A program made the translations under genes and the position numbers. Source: CAIJMI01 sp043798445 (GTDB taxonomy: Bacteria > Patescibacteriota > Microgenomatia > UBA10105 > UBA927). Taken from it: a stretch of 7,698 bases of DNA. The notes under the pieces are model-generated. The model did not search any database. It worked only from the letters and a program-made list of their open reading frames with translations, and was not told the DNA's origin. Of the stretch, positions 1 through 5,888 are shown piece after piece (the stretch's first letter is position 1; each line of letters begins with the position of its first letter). The stretch spans positions 1 to 7,698 of the forward strand of contig JAZDOQ010000025.1 of assembly GCA_043798445.1 (NCBI GenBank), given 5' to 3'.

Positions 1-1054
1 CTGGATTATCAAGTAAATAATTAACTTTTTCAACTATATCAGAAGAATTACGAGCACGAATAAACAATCCATTCACGCCTTCTTTTACGGCCAATGGAAT
101 CCCGCCTTTTCGCGTCACAACAACTGGCGTATTACAAGACATTGCCTCAAGGATAACAAGTCCCAAGGGTTCATCCCAAACGCTTGGAGCAACAAAGACG
201 TCAGCACGACTATAATACGGAACTAATTTCTTAATCCCTGCTCCTTGATGTCCAATCCAATGGATATTGGTTGCTCCCATTACATTTGCTTTTTCCATCA
301 AACGAGTTTTTTCAGGACCATCTCCAAGAATGATAATATCACCATGAATCTTCTTTGCTGCACCAACAAGAAACTCAACACCTTTGTACTTAGTTAATTT
401 CCCAGCAAACAGCACTGTTGGTTTCCCGTTTAGATGCAGTTCTTTGTCTATAGTCTTCCATCCGCTATCACTGTACACAAATTTATCAATATTCACTCCT
501 CCAGGAATAACGCGGCACTTCTCATGAAAATATCCATGAAAGCATCGGACAAACCAATCTCTCGTGTAGCCGGAATTCGGAATGACTTTTCTTGTTCGGT
601 ACATTGCATAGTATGTCGCTCGACCATAGCGCTTATCTTTGTCTATGGTTGGTAATTCCGATCCATGAATCGTTGTCACAAAATTAATACCATATAAATC
701 CTTGACATAGGCCGCTGCCCACGTCAATGGAAAAGCGTGATGCACATGAATAATATCCGGTTTGAAATCTTCAACAGCTGCAAGTGTTGCGTCAAGAAAT
801 GTCTTGTAAATAGCAGTCAGCTCTAAATTCGTCAGTTGCGTATACAATTTACAATCAGGCCATTCAGGGTGTCCGGTAAACGCTACAGGAAAAGGAAGAT
901 GTACGGAATACAATTTCGCCCGATCAACAGGACGATCATCAGGAGCAACAATAGCTACTTTATTGGTTTTTCCAATTTCACTAGCTAGGTGACGCGCATA
1001 CGTTCCTGATCCAGATCCCCAAAACGGAAATGTTTGAAGATAGAGTATTTTCAT
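1..1054 (-). CDS. GT4-family glycosyltransferase, 3' end beyond the window
   Basis: A GT-B fold glycosyltransferase that probably transfers a sugar from a nucleotide-sugar donor to a surface glycan or lipid at the cytoplasmic membrane face. The frame is open for 351 codons from the ATG at 1054 and runs off the left edge, so the C-terminus is missing. The N-terminal domain begins MKILYLQTFPF and has a Gly/Ser-rich loop (residues 13-18) typical of the acceptor domain. HVHHAF lies at 103-108 and IHGSEL at 129-134. The donor domain follows: VIPGGVN (182-188), FAGKLTKYKG (216-225), ILGDGPEK (242-249), and APSVWDEPLGL leading into the EX7E motif with E295 and E303, the family signature for donor binding. 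Then comes a typical TPVVVT...GG..E.V..G segment. It lies 27 bases downstream of the wecG-like gene but has its own TATAAT box nine bases before the ATG, and no Shine-Dalgarno sequence. Family is secure; substrate cannot be read from sequence. Confidence 0.93.
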   Translation of the reverse strand, partial: MKILYLQTFPFWGSGSGTYARHLASEIGKTNKVAIVAPDDRPVDRAKLYSVHLPFPVAFTGHPEWPDCKLYTQLTNLELTAIYKTFLDATLAAVEDFKPDIIHVHHAFPLTWAAAYVKDLYGINFVTTIHGSELPTIDKDKRYGRATYYAMYRTRKVIPNSGYTRDWFVRCFHGYFHEKCRVIPGGVNIDKFVYSDSGWKTIDKELHLNGKPTVLFAGKLTKYKGVEFLVGAAKKIHGDIIILGDGPEKTRLMEKANVMGATNIHWIGHQGAGIKKLVPYYSRADVFVAPSVWDEPLGLVILEAMSCNTPVVVTRKGGIPLAVKEGVNGLFIRARNSSDIVEKVNYLLDNP

Positions 1055-1063
1055 AACACCAGT

Positions 1064-1069
1064 ATTATA
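1064..1069 (-). promoter_or_regulatory. -10 box of the GT4 glycosyltransferase gene
   Basis: The minus strand reads TGGTATAATAC, an exact TATAAT with the upstream TGG of an extended -10. No convincing -35 is visible about 17 bases upstream. Only nine bases separate the box from the ATG at 1054, so transcription should begin within a few bases of the start codon, giving a leaderless or nearly leaderless message. This would give the gene independent expression within the mreB operon. Confidence 0.6.
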
Positions 1070-1081
1070 CCAGACTATGAT

Positions 1082-1846
1082 TTATCTTGTTATGACAGTC
1101 CATATAATAATGAAGAAAAACCGTATGAGCGCCAATTGCCGTTTCCACCGCCATGGCTCATGAAATAATCGGTATATCCACTCCAGTCCACCTTTCTGCA
1201 TCCATAAAGGTGCACGAGGAACACGGCCGGCAATCATGTCAAATGACCCGCCAACAGACATAAGAATGAGACGGAAAGCAGAAGGCTGAAGACGGATAAT
1301 TTCTTTTTTCAAAACATCAATAAAATACTCTTGTTTTGGCGCGCCAAGTCCGACGAACACAATTTTGGTATTACTGTCTGCGATATGTTTTGCAAGTTTT
1401 TTTTCATTCATTTCTTCCGGTTCTATAGCCCATCCGGAAAGATTTACATACGAAGATTTGAGTTCTGCGAGTGCTTTTTTTCCTGTTCCATTTTTCCCCC
1501 CAACAAGACCAATTGAATAATTATTTTTGTTTGCCATACGAACAAGATCAGACATAAAATCAATGCCGGAAATGCGGTTTAGTAAAACTCCTCGAAGAAC
1601 CTTTAGTCCAAACACTACCCCTACTCCGTCAGGAAGTGCAACATCTGCACGATTTAACACTAATCGGAATGATTCATCTTTCATTCCCGCAATCAATTGT
1701 TCTGGATTTGGAGTCGCAATAACAAATGGAGATTTTTTTACGGCCTCACTGCCACCATGAATATATTCTTCAATAACAGAAAGAGTTTCTTTTTTTGTAT
1801 TAACCGTAATGTTAACACCGAGCAGTTGTTTTTTCGTTAATTTCAT
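1082..1846 (-). CDS. WecG/TagA/CpsF family glycosyltransferase (GT26)
   Basis: This 254-residue protein has the usual length for the family, whose members transfer ManNAc or ManNAcA (WecG, TagA) or a related sugar to an undecaprenyl-diphosphate-linked precursor during teichoic acid or polysaccharide synthesis. Visible motifs are TPNPEQ (45-50), ADVALPDGVGVVFGLK (67-82, with Asp73 at the position of the family's proposed catalytic base), RISGIDFM (91-98), VGLGAPKQE (165-173), VGGSFDMIAG (198-207) and the closing RAPLW...GLEWIYRLFHEPWR (211-233). The last 15 or so residues are hydrophobic and basic, which fits membrane association. I chose the ATG at 1846 (MKLTKKQLLGVNI); an in-frame ATG at 1891 would add 15 residues lying over the mreB 3' end and unlike the family. 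The gap to the mreB stop is a single base (TAATATG) with no clear Shine-Dalgarno, so translational coupling to mreB is likely. The exact sugar and acceptor are unknown. Confidence 0.93.
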   Translation of the reverse strand: MKLTKKQLLGVNITVNTKKETLSVIEEYIHGGSEAVKKSPFVIATPNPEQLIAGMKDESFRLVLNRADVALPDGVGVVFGLKVLRGVLLNRISGIDFMSDLVRMANKNNYSIGLVGGKNGTGKKALAELKSSYVNLSGWAIEPEEMNEKKLAKHIADSNTKIVFVGLGAPKQEYFIDVLKKEIIRLQPSAFRLILMSVGGSFDMIAGRVPRAPLWMQKGGLEWIYRLFHEPWRWKRQLALIRFFFIIIWTVITR

Positions 1847-1847
1847 A

Positions 1848-2858
1848 TTACTTTTTACTGACGCTTCGCTTGTACAGCTCAATGTTCTCAAGCGCTACTC
1901 CAGTACCACGGACCACACAAAGAAGCGGTTCGTCTGCAACGTGGCATACTACTCCCGTCATTTGCGTCATGAGTTTATCCATATTTCGAAGTGTGCTCGT
2001 TCCTCCTGCCATAATAATTCCTTTGTCAATAATGTCAGCAGCAAGTTCAGGCGGTGTATCTTCAAGTACTGACTTAACGGCTCCAATAACCAGGTGCAAC
2101 ACCGGCATAATGGCAGTCACGCATTCAGCACTCGTTAAGGTAATCATCCGGGGCATGCCGGCAATAGCATCTCTGCCGCGTACCTCCATGCTCCGCGGTT
2201 CATCCTCGACTGCTGTTGCAATGGTCATCTTGATTGTTTCTGCCATGCGTTCACCGATAATGAGGTTGTATGTTTTTTTTACATAGAGTGCGATTGCTTC
2301 ATCAATTTTGTTTCCTGCAACACGGGCACTGCGATGCACGACAACACCGCCAAGGGAAATAACAGCAGCTTCTGTTGACCCGCCGCCGATATCAACAATC
2401 ATGTGTCCTGAAGCCTGAGCAATCGGAATTTTTGCACCAATTGCTGACGCAAGCGGTTCTTCAATAAGATACACAACTTTTGCTCCCGCTGAAAGCGTTG
2501 CATCCATGACCGCTCTTCGTTCCACCTGAGTACACCCAGTTGGCACACAGATCATGACTTCCGGCTTAAAAAACCGGTTTTTCCCAACGGTTCTGTCGAT
2601 AAAATAACCAAGCATTGCTTCTGTAATCCGATAATCCGCAATCACGCCATCCCGCATCGGCCGGGTTGCAACAATATTTCCGGGGGTTCGACCGAGCATT
2701 TCTTTAGCTTCGTTGCCAACAGCAACAACCCGCTGTTCATCAGCTGTCACTGCAACCACAGTTGGCTCATTTAACACCACGCCAACACCTGCAAGCCACA
2801 CTAAACTGTTTGCCGTTCCCAGATCAATACCGATGCGTTTTGAAGAAAATATACCCAT
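1848..2858 (-). CDS. mreB: MreB, actin-like rod-shape-determining protein
   Basis: MreB is an ATP-binding bacterial actin that forms membrane-attached filaments and guides lateral wall synthesis. The 336-residue product matches the usual length. It contains GIDLGTANS (10-18, phosphate 1), a VPTG segment (105-108), LIEEPLASAIGA (131-142, with the catalytic Glu of the EEP motif), IVDIGGGSTE (154-163, phosphate 2), IGERMAETIK (201-210), MEVRGRD (224-230) and IIMAGGTSTLRN (281-292, adenosine motif). The start at 2858 gives MGIFSSKRIGIDLG, matching MreB N-termini. An in-frame ATG at 2900 would add 14 residues, overlap a likely -10 box and read through a hairpin, so it is less likely. The gene heads an apparent operon with the wecG-like gene and diverges from the PEGA gene. 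No mreC, mreD or rodA is in view. Confidence 0.97.
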   Translation of the reverse strand: MGIFSSKRIGIDLGTANSLVWLAGVGVVLNEPTVVAVTADEQRVVAVGNEAKEMLGRTPGNIVATRPMRDGVIADYRITEAMLGYFIDRTVGKNRFFKPEVMICVPTGCTQVERRAVMDATLSAGAKVVYLIEEPLASAIGAKIPIAQASGHMIVDIGGGSTEAAVISLGGVVVHRSARVAGNKIDEAIALYVKKTYNLIIGERMAETIKMTIATAVEDEPRSMEVRGRDAIAGMPRMITLTSAECVTAIMPVLHLVIGAVKSVLEDTPPELAADIIDKGIIMAGGTSTLRNMDKLMTQMTGVVCHVADEPLLCVVRGTGVALENIELYKRSVSKK

Positions 2859-2875
2859 ACCATCATTTAGAAAAA

Positions 2876-2894
2876 ACACGCTGGAAAAGCGTAT
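2876..2894 (-). promoter_or_regulatory. Hairpin followed by a T-run in front of mreB
   Basis: On the minus strand ACGCT (2892-2888) pairs with AGCGT (2882-2878) around a five-base loop, extendable by a T-G and an A-T pair. Six T residues (2876-2871) follow at once. This looks like a small intrinsic terminator, yet it sits 13 bases before the mreB ATG with no gene on this strand ending ahead of it. It could be an attenuator, a 5' stabilising hairpin or an operator palindrome. The structure is directly visible; its function is a guess. Confidence 0.4.
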
Positions 2895-2898
2895 GTTC

Positions 2899-2904
2899 AT
2901 TCTA
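2899..2904 (-). promoter_or_regulatory. Possible -10 box of mreB
   Basis: The minus strand reads GGTAGAATGAAC, one mismatch from TATAAT. The same GGTAGAAT string occurs before tRNA-Arg at the other divergent junction in this window. The -35 is weak. Transcription would begin near 2892, inside the hairpin and downstream of the alternative ATG at 2900, which supports the 2858 start for MreB. The box interlocks with the promoter of the divergent PEGA gene. Confidence 0.35.
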
Positions 2905-2919
2905 CCATATTTAGTAGTG

Positions 2920-2925
2920 TATAAT
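2920..2925 (+). promoter_or_regulatory. -10 box of the PEGA/propeller gene
   Basis: The plus strand reads GTATAATACGGG, an exact TATAAT located 23 bases before the ATG at 2949. The expected leader is about 15-18 bases and contains no Shine-Dalgarno sequence. The -35 region (near TTCATT, 2896-2901) is poor. The flanks resemble those of the boxes before maf and the GT4 gene, which share GTATAATAC. Confidence 0.55.
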
Positions 2926-2948
2926 ACGGGTTACTGCCGCATATTTTT

Positions 2949-4157
2949 ATGGTTAAATTTAAAAACACCGCATTTTTTCTTTTTACTGTTTGTATCATTT
3001 TGATCGTATCTGTCATTGTCATTATGTATGGCCGCGGCTACCGCTTTAATGTTAAACAAAAAACCTTTGGTTCAACCGGACTTATCACCGCAACAAGCGA
3101 CCCCATTGGAGCCACTATATTCATCGACAACAAAAAAATCGGCGCAACGAACACAACAATCACCGTAAAACCAGGCTGGTACATGATTTCCTTCATGAAA
3201 GAAGGCTATCAGCCATGGGGGAAAAAACTCCGTGTGCAGGGAGAAGTCGTTGCACAGGCGAATGGCACCTTGTTTCCCACGAACCCTTCGCTTTCTGCAA
3301 TTACAACCAGCGGGGTCAGCAATCCCGTCCTCTCTCCAGATGGAGGAAAACTTGCGTTTGTCGTTCCGACGATTCCTGAAGCGCCAGATACAGCACAGCT
3401 TACACAAAAATCCGGTATTTGGGTTCTTGATCTCATTGACAAACCTCTCGGGCTTAACCGTGATGCGAGGCAGATCCTCAAAAGTAAACCGCTTGACGTA
3501 TCAAAAGCAGTGCTTAGCTGGTCTCCTGACAGCAAACAACTCTTGATCGATGTGCCAACTGCACAAAAAACAACAGCCTCGTATCTTGTTGACACAGACA
3601 AATTGAACGATTTTGCAAAACCGGTATACATCAGACGGGATATCATCAATGACTGGGCAATAACGGAACACAGCAAAGAAACAGAAAAACTCTCCACTCT
3701 CGCTCCAAATTTCATTACTGTCGCGACAAACTCTATGAAAATTATTGCATTCTCTCCTGATGAACGAAACATTCTCTATGAAGCAACAACGGCTGCAACT
3801 ATCCCACAAATCATCACACCACCGCTTATTGGATCAAACCCAACCGAGGATGTGCGTACTATCAAACCATATAGCATCTATACGTACGATATCAAAGAAG
3901 ATCGAAATTACCTCATTGGAAATGCAAACGACCTTGATCTCCAATGGCTACCAACTTCTCGTCACCTCATCACAATCAGCAAAGATAAAATCGAGGCTAT
4001 GGATTATGACGGAATCAACAGAAAAACCGTGTATGCGGGGCCGTTTTGGGATGCATTCGTCGCTCCATGGACGAACGCCAGCAAACTCGTTATCCTCACA
4101 AACCTTAATCCAACCGCTTCCACCCTGCCAAACCTGTATGTGATAAACATACGGTAA
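2949..4157 (+). CDS. Membrane-anchored PEGA-domain protein with TolB/WD40-like propeller
   Basis: This 402-residue protein has one N-terminal hydrophobic helix (about 8-27) after a basic start, predicting a cytoplasmic N-terminus and an external remainder. Residues about 43-108 form a PEGA-like domain: ITATSDPIGATIFIDNKKIG, then VKPGWYMISFMKEGYQPW, the usual beta pattern with a final G-Y-x-P-W. A beta-propeller-like region follows, with PD40/TolB-type blades at 124-138 (SNPVLSPDGGKLAFV), 187-201 (LSWSPDSKQLLID), 263-279 (IIAFSPDERNILYEA) and a degenerate one at 329-343 (LQWLPTSRHLITI). Such proteins are often annotated in Patescibacteria as PEGA-domain or hypothetical proteins; a role in binding surface ligands or wall polymers is inferred from the domains only. 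It diverges from mreB, and a methyltransferase-like gene follows 7 bases after its stop. A 187-codon antisense frame inside it is a shadow. Confidence 0.85.
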   Translation: MVKFKNTAFFLFTVCIILIVSVIVIMYGRGYRFNVKQKTFGSTGLITATSDPIGATIFIDNKKIGATNTTITVKPGWYMISFMKEGYQPWGKKLRVQGEVVAQANGTLFPTNPSLSAITTSGVSNPVLSPDGGKLAFVVPTIPEAPDTAQLTQKSGIWVLDLIDKPLGLNRDARQILKSKPLDVSKAVLSWSPDSKQLLIDVPTAQKTTASYLVDTDKLNDFAKPVYIRRDIINDWAITEHSKETEKLSTLAPNFITVATNSMKIIAFSPDERNILYEATTAATIPQIITPPLIGSNPTEDVRTIKPYSIYTYDIKEDRNYLIGNANDLDLQWLPTSRHLITISKDKIEAMDYDGINRKTVYAGPFWDAFVAPWTNASKLVILTNLNPTASTLPNLYVINIR

Positions 4158-4164
4158 GTGCGGC

Positions 4165-4800
4165 ATGACGATACAAGAACAGCAATCACCACACAAAGCA
4201 TGGAAGCACGATAACGGATGTGCGTTTATCACCTCAGATACATGGTTTCTCGGAGAATGTGATGGGTACCGTCTCTCCATATCGGAAGCGGATCTTGGCA
4301 TGTCAGATCCACAACTCATTCCTATAACAGCTCGGTCAATTGCCCAATATCAGTTTACCCATTTCATCCCGGAGGATTTTGAAAAACGATATAAAGACCT
4401 TCAGATTGTCGAAGTCGGAGCCGGACTTGCAGAATTCTCTCCTCATATGACAACCATCGCAACTAAAAAGCCAATTGTCATCGAACAGGCAAATTACCAC
4501 GCTCTCCGAAATCTCTTTGTGACAGCAAAACATCAAGGCGTTCCTGAAGCACAAATCCCAACTGTTGATATGCTTCTTGACCGTATCGATACCTTGCTTG
4601 ACCCAACAAAGATTCGTCTTTTTAACATGTCAATTTTTGAAGCTGTTCGTCACCATGGTGACGAACTTCGTGGAGTCGGAGACATTGTCCTTGATGTGTT
4701 TGGAGCGGTGCAATATGCCAAACCATGGGTCAACAAACAACGAGTGGATGAAATTGAAAATCATTTTCTCTCAAAATCCTGGTGGAAAGGATTGAAATAG
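4165..4800 (+). CDS. Short Rossmann-fold methyltransferase-like protein of unknown function
   Basis: This 211-residue protein shows the order of elements of a class I SAM-dependent methyltransferase. A motif I-like glycine loop IVEVGAGLAEF spans 81-91. An acidic end to strand 2, IVIEQA, spans 104-109. LFNMS lies at 152-156. A strand 4 motif, GDIVLDVFGA, spans 172-181, with Asp177 where motif IV would lie. The preceding 80 residues are unassigned. The protein stops about 30 residues after motif IV, so the later strands (beta 5-7) of a full fold seem missing: it may be truncated, minimal, or not an active enzyme. It follows the PEGA gene by 7 bases without a good Shine-Dalgarno, so it is probably co-transcribed. 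Its TAG stop lies five bases from the 3' end of the opposing tRNA-Arg gene. I see coding-like composition and motifs but no specific family; the substrate is unknown. Confidence 0.65.
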   Translation: MTIQEQQSPHKAWKHDNGCAFITSDTWFLGECDGYRLSISEADLGMSDPQLIPITARSIAQYQFTHFIPEDFEKRYKDLQIVEVGAGLAEFSPHMTTIATKKPIVIEQANYHALRNLFVTAKHQGVPEAQIPTVDMLLDRIDTLLDPTKIRLFNMSIFEAVRHHGDELRGVGDIVLDVFGAVQYAKPWVNKQRVDEIENHFLSKSWWKGLK

Positions 4801-4805
4801 CTTCT

Positions 4806-4880
4806 TGGCGTCCCTGATAGGAATCGAACCTATATCGGAGGTTTAGGAAACCTCTACTCTATCCATTGAGCTACAGGGAC
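4806..4880 (-). tRNA. tRNA-Arg, anticodon CCU
   Basis: The minus strand folds into a full cloverleaf. The acceptor GTCCCTG pairs with CAGGGAC over seven base pairs. The D-stem is GCTC/GAGT with one wobble pair. The anticodon stem GAGGT/ACCTC encloses the loop TTCCTAA with anticodon CCT (plus-strand 4845-4847). The variable loop has four bases, and the T-arm is ATAGG-TTCGATT-CCTAT. The discriminator is G and the CCA tail is encoded (4808-4806). It reads AGG codons. The 3' end is five bases from the stop of the opposing methyltransferase-like gene, with no terminator visible, so transcripts from the two strands should overlap. Confidence 0.97.
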
Positions 4881-4894
4881 AATAACAACTTTGA

Positions 4895-4923
4895 TTGTAT
4901 TCTACCTTCCACTTTCGTACAAT
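4895..4923 (+). promoter_or_regulatory. Promoter of tRNA-Pro
   Basis: TTGTAT (4895-4900) and TACAAT (4918-4923) are separated by exactly 17 bases. Each is close to the sigma-70-type consensus. The predicted start is near 4930, leaving about ten bases of 5' leader before the mature tRNA. Confidence 0.55.
4899..4904 (-). promoter_or_regulatory. Possible -10 box of tRNA-Arg
   Basis: The minus strand reads GGTAGAATAC, with TAGAAT 18 bases before the tRNA 5' end. A weak -35 candidate, CTGTAT, lies 17 bases upstream. It sits inside the spacer of the opposing tRNA-Pro promoter, so the two tRNAs probably use interlocked divergent promoters. Confidence 0.4.
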
Positions 4924-4939
4924 ACAGGAAGGATTTTCA

Positions 4940-5015
4940 CGGGATGTGGCGCAGTTGGTAGCGTGCTTCGTTCGGAACGAAGAGGTCGAGAGTTCGAGTC
5001 TCTCCATCCCGACCA
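4940..5015 (+). tRNA. tRNA-Pro, anticodon CGG
   Basis: A full cloverleaf is visible. The acceptor CGGGATG pairs with CATCCCG over seven base pairs, beginning with the C1-G72 pair typical of bacterial tRNA-Pro. T8 and G9 are followed by the D-stem GCGC/GCGT. The anticodon stem CTTCG/CGAAG encloses TTCGGAA with anticodon CGG (4973-4975). The variable loop is AGGTC, and the T-arm is GAGAG-TTCGAGT-CTCTC. The discriminator is A and CCA is encoded (5013-5015). It reads CCG codons. It diverges from tRNA-Arg across 59 bases. Confidence 0.97.
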
Positions 5016-5155
5016 AAAAATCCACACTTGGAAAAAATTGGTCGTCTATTACAACATTCTATAAACCACACGAAATGCCTCCAAAACTTAAAGAAAATTT
5101 CCATTATCTCGGAATGATCTATACCTGTGTCCACGCAAAATAATCGCTTTATTTT
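5016..5155 (+). other. Intergenic spacer after tRNA-Pro, no gene seen
   Basis: I see no convincing gene here. A 22-codon ATG frame (5075-5143) lacks a Shine-Dalgarno sequence and a recognisable product. There is no hairpin with a T-run directly after the tRNA, so the tRNA-Pro precursor may extend to the palindromes at 5156-5206. Confidence 0.5.
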
Positions 5156-5186
5156 TAGCTTCGCAAGGCGTGGCCCTGCGAAGCTA
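5156..5186 (+). terminator. Long palindrome between tRNA-Pro and maf, possible terminator
   Basis: TAGCTTCGCA (5156-5165) is a perfect ten-base reverse complement of TGCGAAGCTA (5177-5186). After one A-C mismatch, the loop closes with three more pairs (GGC/GCC) around GTG. Downstream is GG then only four T residues (5189-5192), a weak U-tract, so termination of the tRNA-Pro transcript is plausible but unproven. Strand is assigned from that role; the palindrome itself is symmetric. Confidence 0.4.
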
Positions 5187-5188
5187 GG

Positions 5189-5206
5189 TTTTACCAGCTA
5201 GTAAAA
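5189..5206. repeat. Second small inverted repeat upstream of maf
   Basis: TTTTAC (5189-5194) and GTAAAA (5201-5206) form a six-base inverted repeat with loop CAGCTA. It lies two bases after the larger palindrome and ends 15 bases before the maf -10 box, so it covers where a -35 element would lie. The word AGCTAG occurs both here (5196-5201) and at the end of the first palindrome (5182-5187). Confidence 0.45.
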
Positions 5207-5221
5207 GGGGCATTTTTACGG

Positions 5222-5227
5222 TATAAT
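5222..5227 (+). promoter_or_regulatory. -10 box of maf
   Basis: The strand reads GGTATAATACCCG, an exact TATAAT nine bases before the maf ATG, the same spacing as at the GT4 gene. No good -35 is present (TAGTAA at 17 bases spacing). The start site would fall within a few bases of the ATG, leaving no room for a ribosome binding site. Confidence 0.6.
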
Positions 5228-5236
5228 ACCCGAATT

Positions 5237-5887
5237 ATGAACCTATCTTTCAAACCACAACACATCCCACTTGAGGAAAAACCAATTCAAATTATCCTTG
5301 CCTCCCAGTCTCTAGGCCGGAAGATGCTCTTGGAAAAGCTCGGTATCCCATTTAGGACCATCGTATCAAACGTGAATGAAGACATGATTACGGATGTTGA
5401 TCCAGTCAAGACCATCAAAAAAAGAGCTATTGCCAAAGCTGAAGAAATCGTCAGGAATCCACGTATTTTCAACCTTCCTGTTGATAGTAGGTCCCTTATC
5501 ATCGCTGCTGATTCCATGGCAGTACTTGGCAAAAAAACATTCGGCAAGACCAACACACGGGAAGAAGCAAAAGCAATGGTAAAAGAGATCATGGGAAAAA
5601 CCCACACCTTTGTAACCGCAGTCAAGATTATCTACCTTCATGGACTGACCGTCAAAAAAACATGGGATGCGGTAGAACGGACAAAAGTGACCATGCGAAA
5701 AATGACCATACCGGAGCTTGATCAATATATTCAACGATATGATTTTTCCCGCTTTGCTGCAGCCTATACCATCAACGAGGCCCCATGGGATTTAGTTACA
5801 AAAATCGATGGGAGCTACACCAACGTCATTGGTCTTCCCTTTGAATTCATTCTGCCAATATTTCGAAAGCTTGAAATTATCAAGTAA
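5237..5887 (+). CDS. maf: Maf family nucleoside triphosphate pyrophosphatase
   Basis: Maf proteins hydrolyse dTTP, UTP or modified nucleoside triphosphates to monophosphates and pyrophosphate in the cytoplasm, and are linked to nucleotide-pool cleaning and septum control. The 216-residue product has the family order. LASQSLGRKMLLEKLGIPF (21-39) is the usual LASxSPRR segment with the Pro and first Arg replaced, while Arg28 at the second Arg position is kept. IIAADSM (88-94) carries Asp92, matching the AADT motif. GKTHTFVTAV (120-129), the F/A/AAY segment (173-177) and GSYTNVIGLP (192-201) follow. The first 15 residues are an extension before the conserved core. The ATG at 5237 is favoured because of the promoter just upstream, implying a leaderless message. 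The gene ends one base from the stop of the opposing 56-residue ORF, with no terminator between. Substrate preference is not determined. Confidence 0.92.
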   Translation: MNLSFKPQHIPLEEKPIQIILASQSLGRKMLLEKLGIPFRTIVSNVNEDMITDVDPVKTIKKRAIAKAEEIVRNPRIFNLPVDSRSLIIAADSMAVLGKKTFGKTNTREEAKAMVKEIMGKTHTFVTAVKIIYLHGLTVKKTWDAVERTKVTMRKMTIPELDQYIQRYDFSRFAAAYTINEAPWDLVTKIDGSYTNVIGLPFEFILPIFRKLEIIK

Positions 5888-5888
5888 T

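Noticed and set aside
211..216. An exact TATAAT on the plus strand inside the GT4 gene
   Set aside because: It lies antisense within coding sequence with no gene downstream on that strand, so it is most simply chance.
1847..1891. The wecG-like gene starting at 1891
   Set aside because: The added 15 residues lie inside mreB and do not resemble the family; the ATG at 1846 gives a normal N-terminus.
2859..2900. MreB starting at the upstream ATG at 2900
   Set aside because: The 14 added residues are unlike MreB N-termini, and the ATG overlaps the likely -10 box, so it would probably not be transcribed.
3209..3772. A 187-codon minus-strand open frame
   Set aside because: It is antisense to the PEGA/propeller gene, whose blades and PEGA domain are clear in the plus frame. 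Its translation has no recognisable domain or start signal.
4843..5025. Minus-strand frame with an ERLELSTSSF-like peptide
   Set aside because: This peptide type is a well-known false translation of a tRNA gene read on the wrong strand; here it covers tRNA-Pro.
4895..5143. An 82-codon plus-strand frame
   Set aside because: It runs through the tRNA-Pro gene. The middle is translated tRNA, so the frame is an artefact. Its last 22 codons (from 5075) form no recognisable product.
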